The notes under the pieces are model-generated. The model did not search any database. It had not been told where the DNA came from and saw only the letters and a list, made by a program, of their open reading frames with translations. The translations under genes were made by a program, and so were the position numbers. 15,583 nucleotides of DNA, taken from contig JBDVGI010000256.1 in the NCBI GenBank assembly GCA_039962885.1, positions 1-15,583 on the forward strand. The letters run 5' to 3'. How positions within the stretch are numbered: position 1 is the stretch's first letter; the number at the start of each line of letters is the position of its first letter. Shown here piece after piece: positions 5,962 through 13,543 of the stretch. The DNA is from Litorimonas sp039962885 (GTDB lineage: Bacteria > Pseudomonadota > Alphaproteobacteria > Caulobacterales > Maricaulaceae).

Positions 5962-6987
5962 ATGACAATCAAAATTGGTATAAATGGCTTTGGACGAATT
6001 GGTAGATTGGTCGCACGCGCCATCGATGAATACGACATTCAAGACATAGAACTCGTCGCGATTAACTCTCCTGGTGAAATAGAAACCTCCGCCCATCTAC
6101 TGCGCTTTGATAGTGTACATGGCCGCTTCGGAACACAGGTGAAAACCGGCAAGGACTGGATGGATTTCGGGCGCGGTAAAATCCGCATGACCCGAGAGCG
6201 CGACCCGTCAAAAATCGGCTGGGGTGATTTGGACGTCGATGTTGTGATGGAATGCACGGGCATTTTCAGGTCACGCGAAACCGTTCAAGCCCATTTTGAA
6301 GGCGGGGCAAAAGCCGTCCTCATTTCCGCCCCTGGGTCTGATGTCGATAAAACCATCGTTTACGGTGTCAATCACGAGACCCTAACCGCCGCAGACACAG
6401 TTGTGTCTTGCGCCTCTTGCACAACGAATTGCCTTGCGCCTATTGCCAAGGTTCTCATGGAAAGCGTCGGTATTCGCCGTGGTTTCATGACAACCGTACA
6501 TAGCTACACCCAAGACCAACGCATTTTAGATAATTCTCACAAAGATCTCTACCGTGCGCGCGCCGCCGGATTAAACATGATCCCTACAAGCACAGGCGCG
6601 GCGAAAGCCGTTGGCCTTGTTATCCCAGAACTCATGGGGAAATTATCAGGTTCAGCCGTCCGTGTGCCAACCGCAAATGTATCAATGGTTGATTTAGCCT
6701 TCCGGCCAGAACTACATACAACTGCTGAAGACCTTAATGCGGTGATGGAAAACGCGGCAAATACGTCTATGAAAGACGTTATTTGTTATTCGACAAATGC
6801 TTTGGTAAGTTCTGACCTTAATCATGATCCGCATTCCGCAACTTTTGCCTCTCCATTAACGAAAGTTCTAGATGGAGACCTTGTCAAAATCATCGCATGG
6901 TATGATAATGAATGGGGTTTTGCGAACCGGATGATAGACGTAGCCCGCGTTATGGGCGACAATATGACCAAAAAGGGTGCTGCGTAA
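5962..6987 (+). CDS. gap: Glyceraldehyde-3-phosphate dehydrogenase, predicted NADP-accepting
   Basis: Interconverts glyceraldehyde 3-phosphate and 1,3-bisphosphoglycerate. ATG 5962 gives 341 residues beginning MTIKIGINGFGRIGR, the normal start; an upstream in-frame TTG at 5881 would add an unlikely 27-residue tail. The Rossmann glycine motif is at 6-14, catalytic C153 lies in SCASCTTNC, H180 is the base, and the C-terminus has WYDNEWGFANRM. Oddity: three residues that set cofactor choice differ from the strict NAD type. The position of Asp32 (Bacillus stearothermophilus numbering) is S36, and Leu187-Pro188 is N191-S192 (ILDNSHKD). Loss of Asp32 and Leu187, and Ser at 188, are known marks of NADP-using GAPDHs, so dual or NADP-preferring activity, perhaps gluconeogenic, is inferred. 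pgk starts two bases after the stop. Confidence 0.96.
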   Translation: MTIKIGINGFGRIGRLVARAIDEYDIQDIELVAINSPGEIETSAHLLRFDSVHGRFGTQVKTGKDWMDFGRGKIRMTRERDPSKIGWGDLDVDVVMECTGIFRSRETVQAHFEGGAKAVLISAPGSDVDKTIVYGVNHETLTAADTVVSCASCTTNCLAPIAKVLMESVGIRRGFMTTVHSYTQDQRILDNSHKDLYRARAAGLNMIPTSTGAAKAVGLVIPELMGKLSGSAVRVPTANVSMVDLAFRPELHTTAEDLNAVMENAANTSMKDVICYSTNALVSSDLNHDPHSATFASPLTKVLDGDLVKIIAWYDNEWGFANRMIDVARVMGDNMTKKGAA

Positions 6988-6989
6988 AC

Positions 6990-8171
6990 ATGGACTTCAG
7001 ACGCCTTGAAGATGCAAAGTTAAAAGGTAAAACCGCGATTATCCGTGTGGACTTCAATGTTCCGCGCAATAAGGACGGCGATATTACGGATGACACGCGG
7101 ATACAATCTGCCCTGCCAACCATAAAACTCATGCAGTCTGTAGGCGTGAAATCAGTTCTACTCTCGCATTTTGGCCGCCCCAAGGGACAGCCTGATCCAG
7201 ATTTATCTTTGCGCTTTATCGTAACTGCCCTAGCAGAGGCGCTCGGCAGCGAAGTTATGTTCTTACCAGACCTTAACCCAAACGCAGCCGCCCTGATGAA
7301 AGCTGGTGATGTCATGTTGCTTGAAAACACACGCTTTCATGCAGGTGAAACGGTAGGCGATAATGAGCTTGCCAAAGCTTTTGCTGAATTTGGCGATATA
7401 TTTATTATGGACGCCTTTTCCGCTGCCCACCGCAATCATGCCAGCTCTGCAGGCGTTGCCAAATATTTACCCGCCTTTGCAGGCCTAGCCATGGAACGCG
7501 AACTGGACCATATTAGCCAAGCTTTAGATGTTCCCAAAAAACCTGTCATGGGTGTTGTTGGCGGCGCAAAAGTGTCTAGCAAAATTGACCTCCTCAAGAA
7601 CCTCGTGTCAAAATTAGACACACTTGTAATTGGCGGCGGCATGGCCAACACATTTTTATATGCCCAAGGACATAATGTCGGTGCATCATTATGCGAAACA
7701 GACCTCAAAGACACGGCCCTAGAGATTATCGCTAATGCCAAAAAAGCGAAATGCGAAATTATCCTACCCGTAGATATTGTCGCGGCGGAAAAATTCGCAG
7801 CCAACGCACCGCACCGCGTTTGCGGTTTAGGCGAGGTTAAAAAAGACGAAATGATATTAGATGCTGGGCCTGACACAATTACGAAAATCATGGACGCAAT
7901 GGAAGCTAGCCAAACATTAATTTGGAACGGCCCGCTCGGTGCTTTTGAAATGAGCCCTTTTGACACCAGCACAGTTGAAGCCGCGAAATATGCAGCTAAG
8001 TTGACAAAATCTGGAAAATTGATTTCTGTAGCTGGCGGCGGGGACACTGTTGCCGCATTAAACCATGCAAATGCCGCAGATGATTTCACTTTCATCAGTA
8101 CCGCAGGTGGCGCGTTTTTAGAATGGATGGAAGGCAAACCCCTTCCTGGAGTGAATATCCTCAAAAAATGA
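6990..8171 (+). CDS. pgk: Phosphoglycerate kinase
   Basis: Transfers phosphate between 1,3-bisphosphoglycerate and ADP in the cytoplasm, the step next to GAPDH. ATG 6990 gives 393 residues, normal for bacterial Pgk, and starts two bases after the gap stop; a longer reading that runs back into gap was rejected. Substrate-binding motifs are RVDFNVP (19-25), SHFGRPKG (59-66) and ENTRFH (112-117). MDAFSAAHR replaces the commoner DAFGTAHR. The nucleotide domain shows GGAKVSSKI, GGGMANTFL, WNGPLGAFE, and the GGGDT loop near the C-terminus, then STAGGAFLEWMEG. Expression is presumably coupled to gap by the very short spacing. Confidence 0.97.
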   Translation: MDFRRLEDAKLKGKTAIIRVDFNVPRNKDGDITDDTRIQSALPTIKLMQSVGVKSVLLSHFGRPKGQPDPDLSLRFIVTALAEALGSEVMFLPDLNPNAAALMKAGDVMLLENTRFHAGETVGDNELAKAFAEFGDIFIMDAFSAAHRNHASSAGVAKYLPAFAGLAMERELDHISQALDVPKKPVMGVVGGAKVSSKIDLLKNLVSKLDTLVIGGGMANTFLYAQGHNVGASLCETDLKDTALEIIANAKKAKCEIILPVDIVAAEKFAANAPHRVCGLGEVKKDEMILDAGPDTITKIMDAMEASQTLIWNGPLGAFEMSPFDTSTVEAAKYAAKLTKSGKLISVAGGGDTVAALNHANAADDFTFISTAGGAFLEWMEGKPLPGVNILKK

Positions 8172-8196
8172 GGAACAATAACACTGGAGATAAATA

Positions 8197-9240
8197 ATGG
8201 ATATAGCCGCTTTAAATGATATTGCCACTCGTATGGTAACACCCGGCAAAGGCTTACTCGCAGCAGATGAAAGCTTTGGTACAATCGGGAAGCGCTTTGA
8301 TTCTATCAATACGGAAAATAGCGAAGACAATCGCCGCGATTGGCGTGAAATGCTATTTCGGACAGCGCCAGCCATGAAAGACCATATTTCAGGCGTAATT
8401 TTATTTGACGAAACTTTGCGCCAAAATGCCAAAGACGGAACGCCCATGCGCAAAGTCATCGAAGATGCAGGCGCTATTCCAGGCATTAAAGTGGATATGG
8501 GCATTACCCCGCTCGCTGGACGTTCTGGCGAAAACATCACGCAAGGCCTCGACGGGTTACGGGAACGCCTAGCAGAATATTACGAGCTTGGCGCACGCTT
8601 TGCCAAATGGCGCGCCGTTATTGAAATTTCTCACCCCGAACAATATGTTGCGCGCACGCCGACTATTGGAGGGATTAAAGCCAATACGCACGCCCTTGGC
8701 CGCTATGCCGCGCTATGCCAAGAAGCTGGTATTGTACCAATTGTCGAACCCGAAATTTTAATGGGCGGACATCATTCTGTTGAGCGCTGCCACGAAGTTA
8801 CAGAGACAACATTGAACTCGTTATTTACTGAACTTTATGAGCAAGGTGTGAAACTTGAAGGTATCATCCTCAAACCTAATATGATTGTCGCAGGTAAGAA
8901 ATGTGAAACGCAGCCTAGTCCAGAAGACGTCGCGCGGCGAACCATTAAAGTCCTAAAAGACACCGTTCCTGCAGCTGTTCCTGGCATCGCATTTTTATCG
9001 GGCGGACAATCCAATGAAGCTGCAACAGAGCATTTAGATATTATCAATAAAATTGGCGGTTTCCCATGGAATGTAACATATTCCTATGGGCGTGCTTTAC
9101 AGCAATCTGCGCTATTTACTTGGCAAGGTAAGCTAGAAAATTATGACGCAGCTCAGGCGGCATTTAATCACCGCGCTCACATGAACGGCTTAGCTAGCTT
9201 AGGACAGTGGAGTGCAAGCCTAGAGGCCCAAACGGCATAA
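8197..9240 (+). CDS. Class I (Schiff-base) fructose-bisphosphate aldolase
   Basis: Cleaves fructose 1,6-bisphosphate to two triose phosphates, or the reverse, without metal ions. The 347-residue length and sequence match the animal/plant-type class I aldolases that some alphaproteobacteria use. Visible are GLLAADES (19-26), FAKWR (135-139) containing the catalytic Lys137, VEPEI (183-187), GIILKPNMI (222-230) with the Schiff-base Lys226, and FLSGGQS. The start has a clear TGGAGA ribosome-binding site at 8185-8190, and the gap to pgk is 25 bases. It is the last gene of the gap-pgk-aldolase operon, and a strong terminator follows. The C-terminal Tyr typical of animal enzymes is absent (the chain ends QTA). 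Confidence 0.95.
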   Translation: MDIAALNDIATRMVTPGKGLLAADESFGTIGKRFDSINTENSEDNRRDWREMLFRTAPAMKDHISGVILFDETLRQNAKDGTPMRKVIEDAGAIPGIKVDMGITPLAGRSGENITQGLDGLRERLAEYYELGARFAKWRAVIEISHPEQYVARTPTIGGIKANTHALGRYAALCQEAGIVPIVEPEILMGGHHSVERCHEVTETTLNSLFTELYEQGVKLEGIILKPNMIVAGKKCETQPSPEDVARRTIKVLKDTVPAAVPGIAFLSGGQSNEAATEHLDIINKIGGFPWNVTYSYGRALQQSALFTWQGKLENYDAAQAAFNHRAHMNGLASLGQWSASLEAQTA

Positions 9241-9286
9241 TAATAGCCGTGTAATCGCCTTTCTTTAAATAGAATGATGACCTTTG

Positions 9287-9313
9287 AAAACCCGCTTGAA
9301 AGCGGGTTTTTTT
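9287..9313 (+). terminator. Terminator of the gap-pgk-aldolase operon
   Basis: The stem AACCCGCT/AGCGGGTT (9289-9296 with 9301-9308, loop TGAA) is preceded by A residues and followed by a seven-base T-run, a classical intrinsic terminator 47 bases after the aldolase stop codon. Confidence 0.93.
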
Positions 9314-9325
9314 ATGCGCTATGAA
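9296..9325 (+). promoter_or_regulatory. Possible promoter overlapping the terminator
   Basis: TTGAAA (9296-9301) lies in the loop and right arm of the terminator, and TATGAA (9320-9325) follows after 18 bases. If used, transcription would begin near 9332 and give a short leader for the Nudix gene at 9354. Only about 40 bases separate terminator and gene, so a promoter here or read-through from the glycolytic operon is required. Confidence 0.35.
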
Positions 9326-9353
9326 GCGAGATTATTTTACGTTAATAGGCTGC

Positions 9354-9917
9354 ATGAAACTACCAACACACCCCTATCAATGGCGCGAGCAAAGCCGTAG
9401 TGCCAAATTTGAAAACCCGTGGATGCGTGTGGAACAATGCCGTGTCACAGACCCAAGCGGCCTACCGCGGGATTACGGCCTTGTTCATTTTAAAAATAAA
9501 GCCGTTGGCATTATCCCTTATCAAGACGGTCATATTTGGCTGGTAGGGCAAAGTCGTTTTGCCATGCAAAGTTATAGTTGGGAAATTCCCGCAGGCGGCT
9601 GTCCGGCCGGGGAAGATATGCTAGAAACTGCCCAGCGCGAATTACGCGAAGAAACAGGAATGCGCGCACAAAGCTTACAGCCTATTTCGCGCTTTGCATT
9701 ATCAAACTCTATCACGGACGAAACAGGTGTGTTATACCTTGCGACGCAGTTAACCGCAGGACAAACAGACCTAGAATCCTCCGAGGATATAAGCCTTTTA
9801 AAACTCACTCTCGATGATGCGTATAAGGCGGTCGAAACAGGACAAATTTCGCAGGCCATATCCATTATGGCCATTCATAAATTAATGCTAATGCGCCATA
9901 TGGGCGAACTTTCGTAA
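9354..9917 (+). CDS. Nudix hydrolase, ADP-ribose pyrophosphatase-like
   Basis: This 187-residue cytoplasmic protein carries a complete Nudix box at residues 81-103, fitting G-x5-E-x7-REU-x-EE-x-GU, with RELREETGM as its core and the metal-binding glutamates present. The preceding WEIPAG is typical of the ADP-ribose/nucleoside-diphosphate-sugar pyrophosphatase branch, and the W-x-E-x-S start resembles that group; substrate remains inference. I chose ATG 9354 over 9321: the earlier ATG lies in or near the putative promoter, has no ribosome-binding site, and the extra eleven residues look unlike the family. The stop overlaps the ATG of the next gene (TAATG), so translation is coupled. It opens a six-gene co-directional run. 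Confidence 0.88.
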   Translation: MKLPTHPYQWREQSRSAKFENPWMRVEQCRVTDPSGLPRDYGLVHFKNKAVGIIPYQDGHIWLVGQSRFAMQSYSWEIPAGGCPAGEDMLETAQRELREETGMRAQSLQPISRFALSNSITDETGVLYLATQLTAGQTDLESSEDISLLKLTLDDAYKAVETGQISQAISIMAIHKLMLMRHMGELS

Positions 9918-11107
9918 TGCCTCAAAACAATGCTTTAGATTATGATGTTATCATCATAGGCGCAGGAGCGGCAGGGCTCATGTGCGGAGCCTTTGCAGGC
10001 GCACAAGGTCAATCCGTTCTCATTCTTGATCATGCCGATAAGCCCGCGGAAAAAATTCGTATTTCTGGCGGCGGGCGATGTAATTTCACCAATCTGCACT
10101 GCGGGCCAGATAATTTTATCTCGCAAAATCCGCATTTCGCAAAATCGGCTTTACGCCGTTACACACAGCATGACTTTATTGAAATGGTCGAGCGTTACGA
10201 CATTGCCTATCATGAAAAAACCAAGGGACAGCTTTTCTGTGACACCCGCGCGCAAGATATAATCGACATGTTACTCGCAGAATGCCAAATAGGGAGAAAT
10301 ACAATACAGCTGGGCACAGAGGTTTTAGGGGTTAATAAATTTGACGATAATTTCGTTGTGACCACAACTCACCAAACCTTAAGCTGCGCAAAGCTCGTCA
10401 TAGCCTGCGGCGGACCATCTATTCCTAAAATGGGCGCGAGCCATTTTGGATATAAAGTCGCTGAGCAATTTGGCCTCAATATCATCACGCCCAAACCTGC
10501 CCTTGTGCCGCTAACCTTTACCGATCAAATGAAAAGTCCTTTAAAAACACTCGCGGGTGTGAGCGCAGATTGCGTTGTCAAAAATGATAAAACTAGCTTT
10601 GATGAAGCTCTACTTTTTACGCATCGCGGCTTGTCTGGCCCTGCTATTTTGCAAATTAGTTCCTATTGGGAGGCGGGCGAAACCATTGAAATTGACTTAG
10701 CCCCCAATACAGATTTAACCTCCGCCTTAAAAACGGCCCGTATGGACAGCCCGCGTCAATCGCCGAAGAATTGGCTCTCCCAATATCTGCCGGCGCGATT
10801 AGCTGAATTTATTGCGCAAAATATAAAACCAATCCGTTTGGCTGATATGTCAGATTTAGATATTATGAACGTGATGCTTTTAGTCAAAGAATGGCGTGTC
10901 AAACCCGCAGGCAGCGAAGGTTTTCGTACAGCCGAAGTCACCAAAGGCGGCGTGGACACTAATGAGTTATCATCAAAAACTATGGAAGCCCGCGCCGTAA
11001 AAGGTCTATATTTTATTGGCGAAGTTATCGATGTCACAGGCCATCTAGGCGGACATAATTTTCAATGGGCTTGGGCCAGCGGCGCAGCTTGCGGCAACGC
11101 GCTTTAA
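9917..11107 (+). CDS. HI0933/YhiN-family FAD-dependent oxidoreductase
   Basis: This 396-residue flavoprotein belongs to the HI0933 (YhiN, BaiN-like) family of NAD(P)/FAD-dependent oxidoreductases; most members lack a proven physiological substrate. The N-terminal dinucleotide motif GAGAAG is at 15-20, followed by the family-specific RISGGGRCNFTN (48-59). The middle has ACGGPSIPKMGA and THRGLSGPAILQ, and the C-terminus has GEVIDVTGHLGGHNFQWA (368-385), all hallmarks. No signal peptide or membrane helix is seen. Its start overlaps the Nudix stop by one base, and pxpA begins 16 bases after it. Family certain; the role here is unknown, and the context with 5-oxoprolinase suggests a housekeeping or metabolite-repair job only by association. 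Confidence 0.92.
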   Translation: MPQNNALDYDVIIIGAGAAGLMCGAFAGAQGQSVLILDHADKPAEKIRISGGGRCNFTNLHCGPDNFISQNPHFAKSALRRYTQHDFIEMVERYDIAYHEKTKGQLFCDTRAQDIIDMLLAECQIGRNTIQLGTEVLGVNKFDDNFVVTTTHQTLSCAKLVIACGGPSIPKMGASHFGYKVAEQFGLNIITPKPALVPLTFTDQMKSPLKTLAGVSADCVVKNDKTSFDEALLFTHRGLSGPAILQISSYWEAGETIEIDLAPNTDLTSALKTARMDSPRQSPKNWLSQYLPARLAEFIAQNIKPIRLADMSDLDIMNVMLLVKEWRVKPAGSEGFRTAEVTKGGVDTNELSSKTMEARAVKGLYFIGEVIDVTGHLGGHNFQWAWASGAACGNAL

Positions 11108-11123
11108 AGGCTAAACACGATCT

Positions 11124-11921
11124 ATGGCATCACCCATTATGACAGACAGACATATCATAGATTTAAACGCAGATATTGGCGAAGCTGATACGGCAGATTG
11201 GGCATGGGCAGAAGCTCAAATTGTTATGGCGATAAGTTCTGCCAATATTGCCTGCGGCGGCCATGCAGGCGACAACGAAACTATGCGCGCGACAGTGCAA
11301 GCCTGTAAGGCCCGCGGCGTTGTCATTGGCGCTCACCCTGCCTATCCTGACCGCGAAAACTTTGGTCGTAAGTCTCTAATATTAGGGCAAGATATTAGCG
11401 CCGCGCAGCTAACACGCTCGCTTACCGCGCAAATTGTGACTTTAACCGAAATTGCTGCCGATCAAGACATGACTGTTAGCTATGTCAAACCTCATGGCGC
11501 GCTTTATAATGACGCTGTGACGGATATAGAAAAGGCACGTCTTATCACGCAAGTTATTGGCTATATTGACCCTAAGCTTATTCTGTTAGGCGGGCCTAAT
11601 TCCTGCATGCAAATAGCCGCACAAGATGCAGGACTTACATTTATTGCCGAAGGGTTTATTGATCGGCGTTATACAGATGAGGGCCATCTTCAACCACGCG
11701 GGAAAGACGGCGCCGTCATTAAAGATACGCAAATGCGGCTAACCCAAGCGTGTTCATTAGCGCAAAAAGGCGAAGTGCAAACCGCCTCTGGGAATATCTT
11801 GACGATCCAAGCCCGCTCGCTTTGTCTCCATGGCGATAGCGCGGGAGCCGTCGAAACGGCTTGGCAAGCCCGCAAGGCAATTGAAAATTTGGGTATCAAA
11901 ATCCAAGCATTTGCAGCCTAG
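11124..11921 (+). CDS. pxpA: 5-oxoprolinase subunit PxpA (LamB/YcsF family)
   Basis: Subunit of the bacterial ATP-dependent 5-oxoprolinase PxpABC, which opens 5-oxoproline to glutamate. The protein shows all LamB/YcsF signatures: DLNADIGE (13-20), NIACGGHAGD (41-50), GAHPAYPDRENFG (69-81), VKPHGALYND (121-130), the EGFIDRRY and LQPRG segment, and LCLHGD near the end. Length, 265, is slightly over the usual 245-255, mostly from the N-terminus: a second in-frame ATG at 11139 may be the true start, as neither has a strong ribosome-binding site. It lies directly before pxpB and pxpC, confirming the complex. Cytoplasmic. Confidence 0.95.
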   Translation: MASPIMTDRHIIDLNADIGEADTADWAWAEAQIVMAISSANIACGGHAGDNETMRATVQACKARGVVIGAHPAYPDRENFGRKSLILGQDISAAQLTRSLTAQIVTLTEIAADQDMTVSYVKPHGALYNDAVTDIEKARLITQVIGYIDPKLILLGGPNSCMQIAAQDAGLTFIAEGFIDRRYTDEGHLQPRGKDGAVIKDTQMRLTQACSLAQKGEVQTASGNILTIQARSLCLHGDSAGAVETAWQARKAIENLGIKIQAFAA

Positions 11922-11933
11922 AAGACCGCCAGA

Positions 11934-12608
11934 ATGACACAGTTATCTTCCTCTACAAACCTTCCATCTATAAGCCCGTATGGTGACCACGCTCTCTATG
12001 TCCATTATAATTCGGATGGGTTTTCAATGGCTATTAATGATGCTGTACACACCCTCGCCGCGCGGCTTAGGTCTGATATAAATTGGATAGACATTATGAC
12101 GGGCTATGACAGTCTTGTCGTAACATTTGATAGTGCCCGCCTAAGCTTGGACGCTGCAAAACGTAAAATCGAGGACATAATCATCCGCCAACCTCAAGCG
12201 GAAACCGTTCAAACACAAGGCGAACTTATTGATATTCCCGTATATTATGGCGGTGAATATGGCCCTGACATTGACGCCATATGCCACTCTAGTGGATTAT
12301 CACAAACACAGGTAATTGATGCCCATAGCGCGCAATCATATCGCGTCTGCATGATGGGGTTCATACCAGGCTTTGCCTTTTTATCCGAAACCCCGCAAGC
12401 CTTGCACCACCCGCGCCATGCCACCCCCCGCGCGCATGTCCCTGCTGGCTCCATTGGGATCGCAAATTGGCAAACAGGTATTTACGGACTTGATAGCCCT
12501 GGCGGTTGGCAAATTATTGGACGAACGGATTTAACAATGTTTGACCCATCGCGCAGCCCTCCGTTTCTCATCAAAACAGGTGACAGAATAAGGTTTGTGC
12601 CAGCATGA
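11934..12608 (+). CDS. pxpB: 5-oxoprolinase subunit PxpB (KipI family)
   Basis: The 224-residue protein is of the KipI/allophanate-hydrolase-subunit-1 family, here the PxpB partner of 5-oxoprolinase. Diagnostic pieces are YGDHAL near the N-terminus, IPVYYGGEYGPD (101-112), MGFIPGFAFL (141-150), PRHATPRAHVPAGSIG (160-175) and GLDSPGGWQIIGRT (185-198). KipI homologues were first known as inhibitors of sporulation kinase A in Bacillus, but adjacency to pxpA and pxpC identifies the enzyme subunit. Its stop overlaps the start of pxpC (ATGA), which suits equal production of two subunits that associate. Start at 11934 follows pxpA by 12 bases. Confidence 0.95.
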   Translation: MTQLSSSTNLPSISPYGDHALYVHYNSDGFSMAINDAVHTLAARLRSDINWIDIMTGYDSLVVTFDSARLSLDAAKRKIEDIIIRQPQAETVQTQGELIDIPVYYGGEYGPDIDAICHSSGLSQTQVIDAHSAQSYRVCMMGFIPGFAFLSETPQALHHPRHATPRAHVPAGSIGIANWQTGIYGLDSPGGWQIIGRTDLTMFDPSRSPPFLIKTGDRIRFVPA

Positions 12609-13540
12609 TAACAATTTTAAACGGTGGGACGCGTACCACGATCCAAGATATGGGCCGCGCGGGACACAGGCATACTGGCATCCCAACAAGCGGCGCGGCG
12701 GATCGCCTATCATTTGCTATTGCCAATTTCCTAGCAGGAAATACGTGGAATACGCCTGCGCTTGAATGTACGCTTGGCGGACTGCATCTACGCTTTGAAA
12801 CGCCCGCAATTATCGCGGTCAGCGGGGCCGAAATGTGGGGACAGATTAATGGTCAAAACTTTCCCATGAACCGCGCTTTGCATGTAGAAACTGGAGATAT
12901 CTTAACCTTAAGTTATGCCCGGGCGGGATGTCGCGCCTATATCGCGATTGCAGGCGGGATAGAAGCTGACATGTTTTTGGGCAGTGCCTCGACTTATATC
13001 CCCGCGGGGCTTGGCGGATTTCGTGGCCGTGCCGTTAAATCAGGTGATCAAATCCCAATAAAGACACCAGCCGCATTTGGGCCGCAGGTCTTGCCCAATG
13101 GCTATGGTCCAAAATTCTCAAAACATATTATTTTACGGGTACGCCCTGCTCCTGAATGGGACCGTGTTAGCGCTGTAGGTAAGCGCTTTTTATTCACCAG
13201 CCCCTTTTATGCCACACAGGCAACAGACCGTATGGGCGCGCGCTTGAAAGGTGATAATATAAAACTCGATGACACACGGCCAATGGTCAGCGGCCCGCTA
13301 ATCCCAGGCTGTGTACAAATCACACCCAATGGAGAACCCATATTAACAGGGATAGACGGCCATTGCACAGGCGGTTACGTGCGCGCCATACAAGTTATCC
13401 AAGCCGATATATGGCTGCTTGGCCAAATCGCCCCCGGTAGCGCAATAAGTTTTCGACGATGCTTTGCAGAAAACACCCCTAAGATTTTAGCTGCGCGGCA
13501 AGCCTATTATAGCGGCTTAATTCCAAATTTTCGGTTCTAG
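12605..13540 (+). CDS. pxpC: 5-oxoprolinase subunit PxpC (KipA family)
   Basis: This 311-residue protein is of the KipA/allophanate-hydrolase-subunit-2 (biotin-dependent carboxylase-like) family, the third subunit of PxpABC. Motifs include TTIQDMGRAG (11-20), GIPTSGAAD (25-33), ALECTLGG (52-59), AYIAIAGGI, TDRMGARLKG and PILTGIDGHCTGGY. The ATG overlaps the pxpB stop by four bases. Its own TAG stop is followed, after a single codon, by the TTG start of pabBC in the same reading frame, an unusual junction. Length is in the normal range of about 300-330. Assignment is secure from both sequence and context. Confidence 0.95.
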   Translation: MITILNGGTRTTIQDMGRAGHRHTGIPTSGAADRLSFAIANFLAGNTWNTPALECTLGGLHLRFETPAIIAVSGAEMWGQINGQNFPMNRALHVETGDILTLSYARAGCRAYIAIAGGIEADMFLGSASTYIPAGLGGFRGRAVKSGDQIPIKTPAAFGPQVLPNGYGPKFSKHIILRVRPAPEWDRVSAVGKRFLFTSPFYATQATDRMGARLKGDNIKLDDTRPMVSGPLIPGCVQITPNGEPILTGIDGHCTGGYVRAIQVIQADIWLLGQIAPGSAISFRRCFAENTPKILAARQAYYSGLIPNFRF

Positions 13541-13543
13541 TTC

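Noticed and set aside
6912..6989. pgk start inside gap (ATG 6912)
   Set aside because: Pgk proteins start at about the ATG at 6990; the extension is merely the overlapping frame of the gap 3' end.
7436..8284. 282-codon minus-strand ORF opposite pgk
   Set aside because: It is fully antisense to a strongly conserved pgk and the aldolase start; it is a shadow of codon bias.
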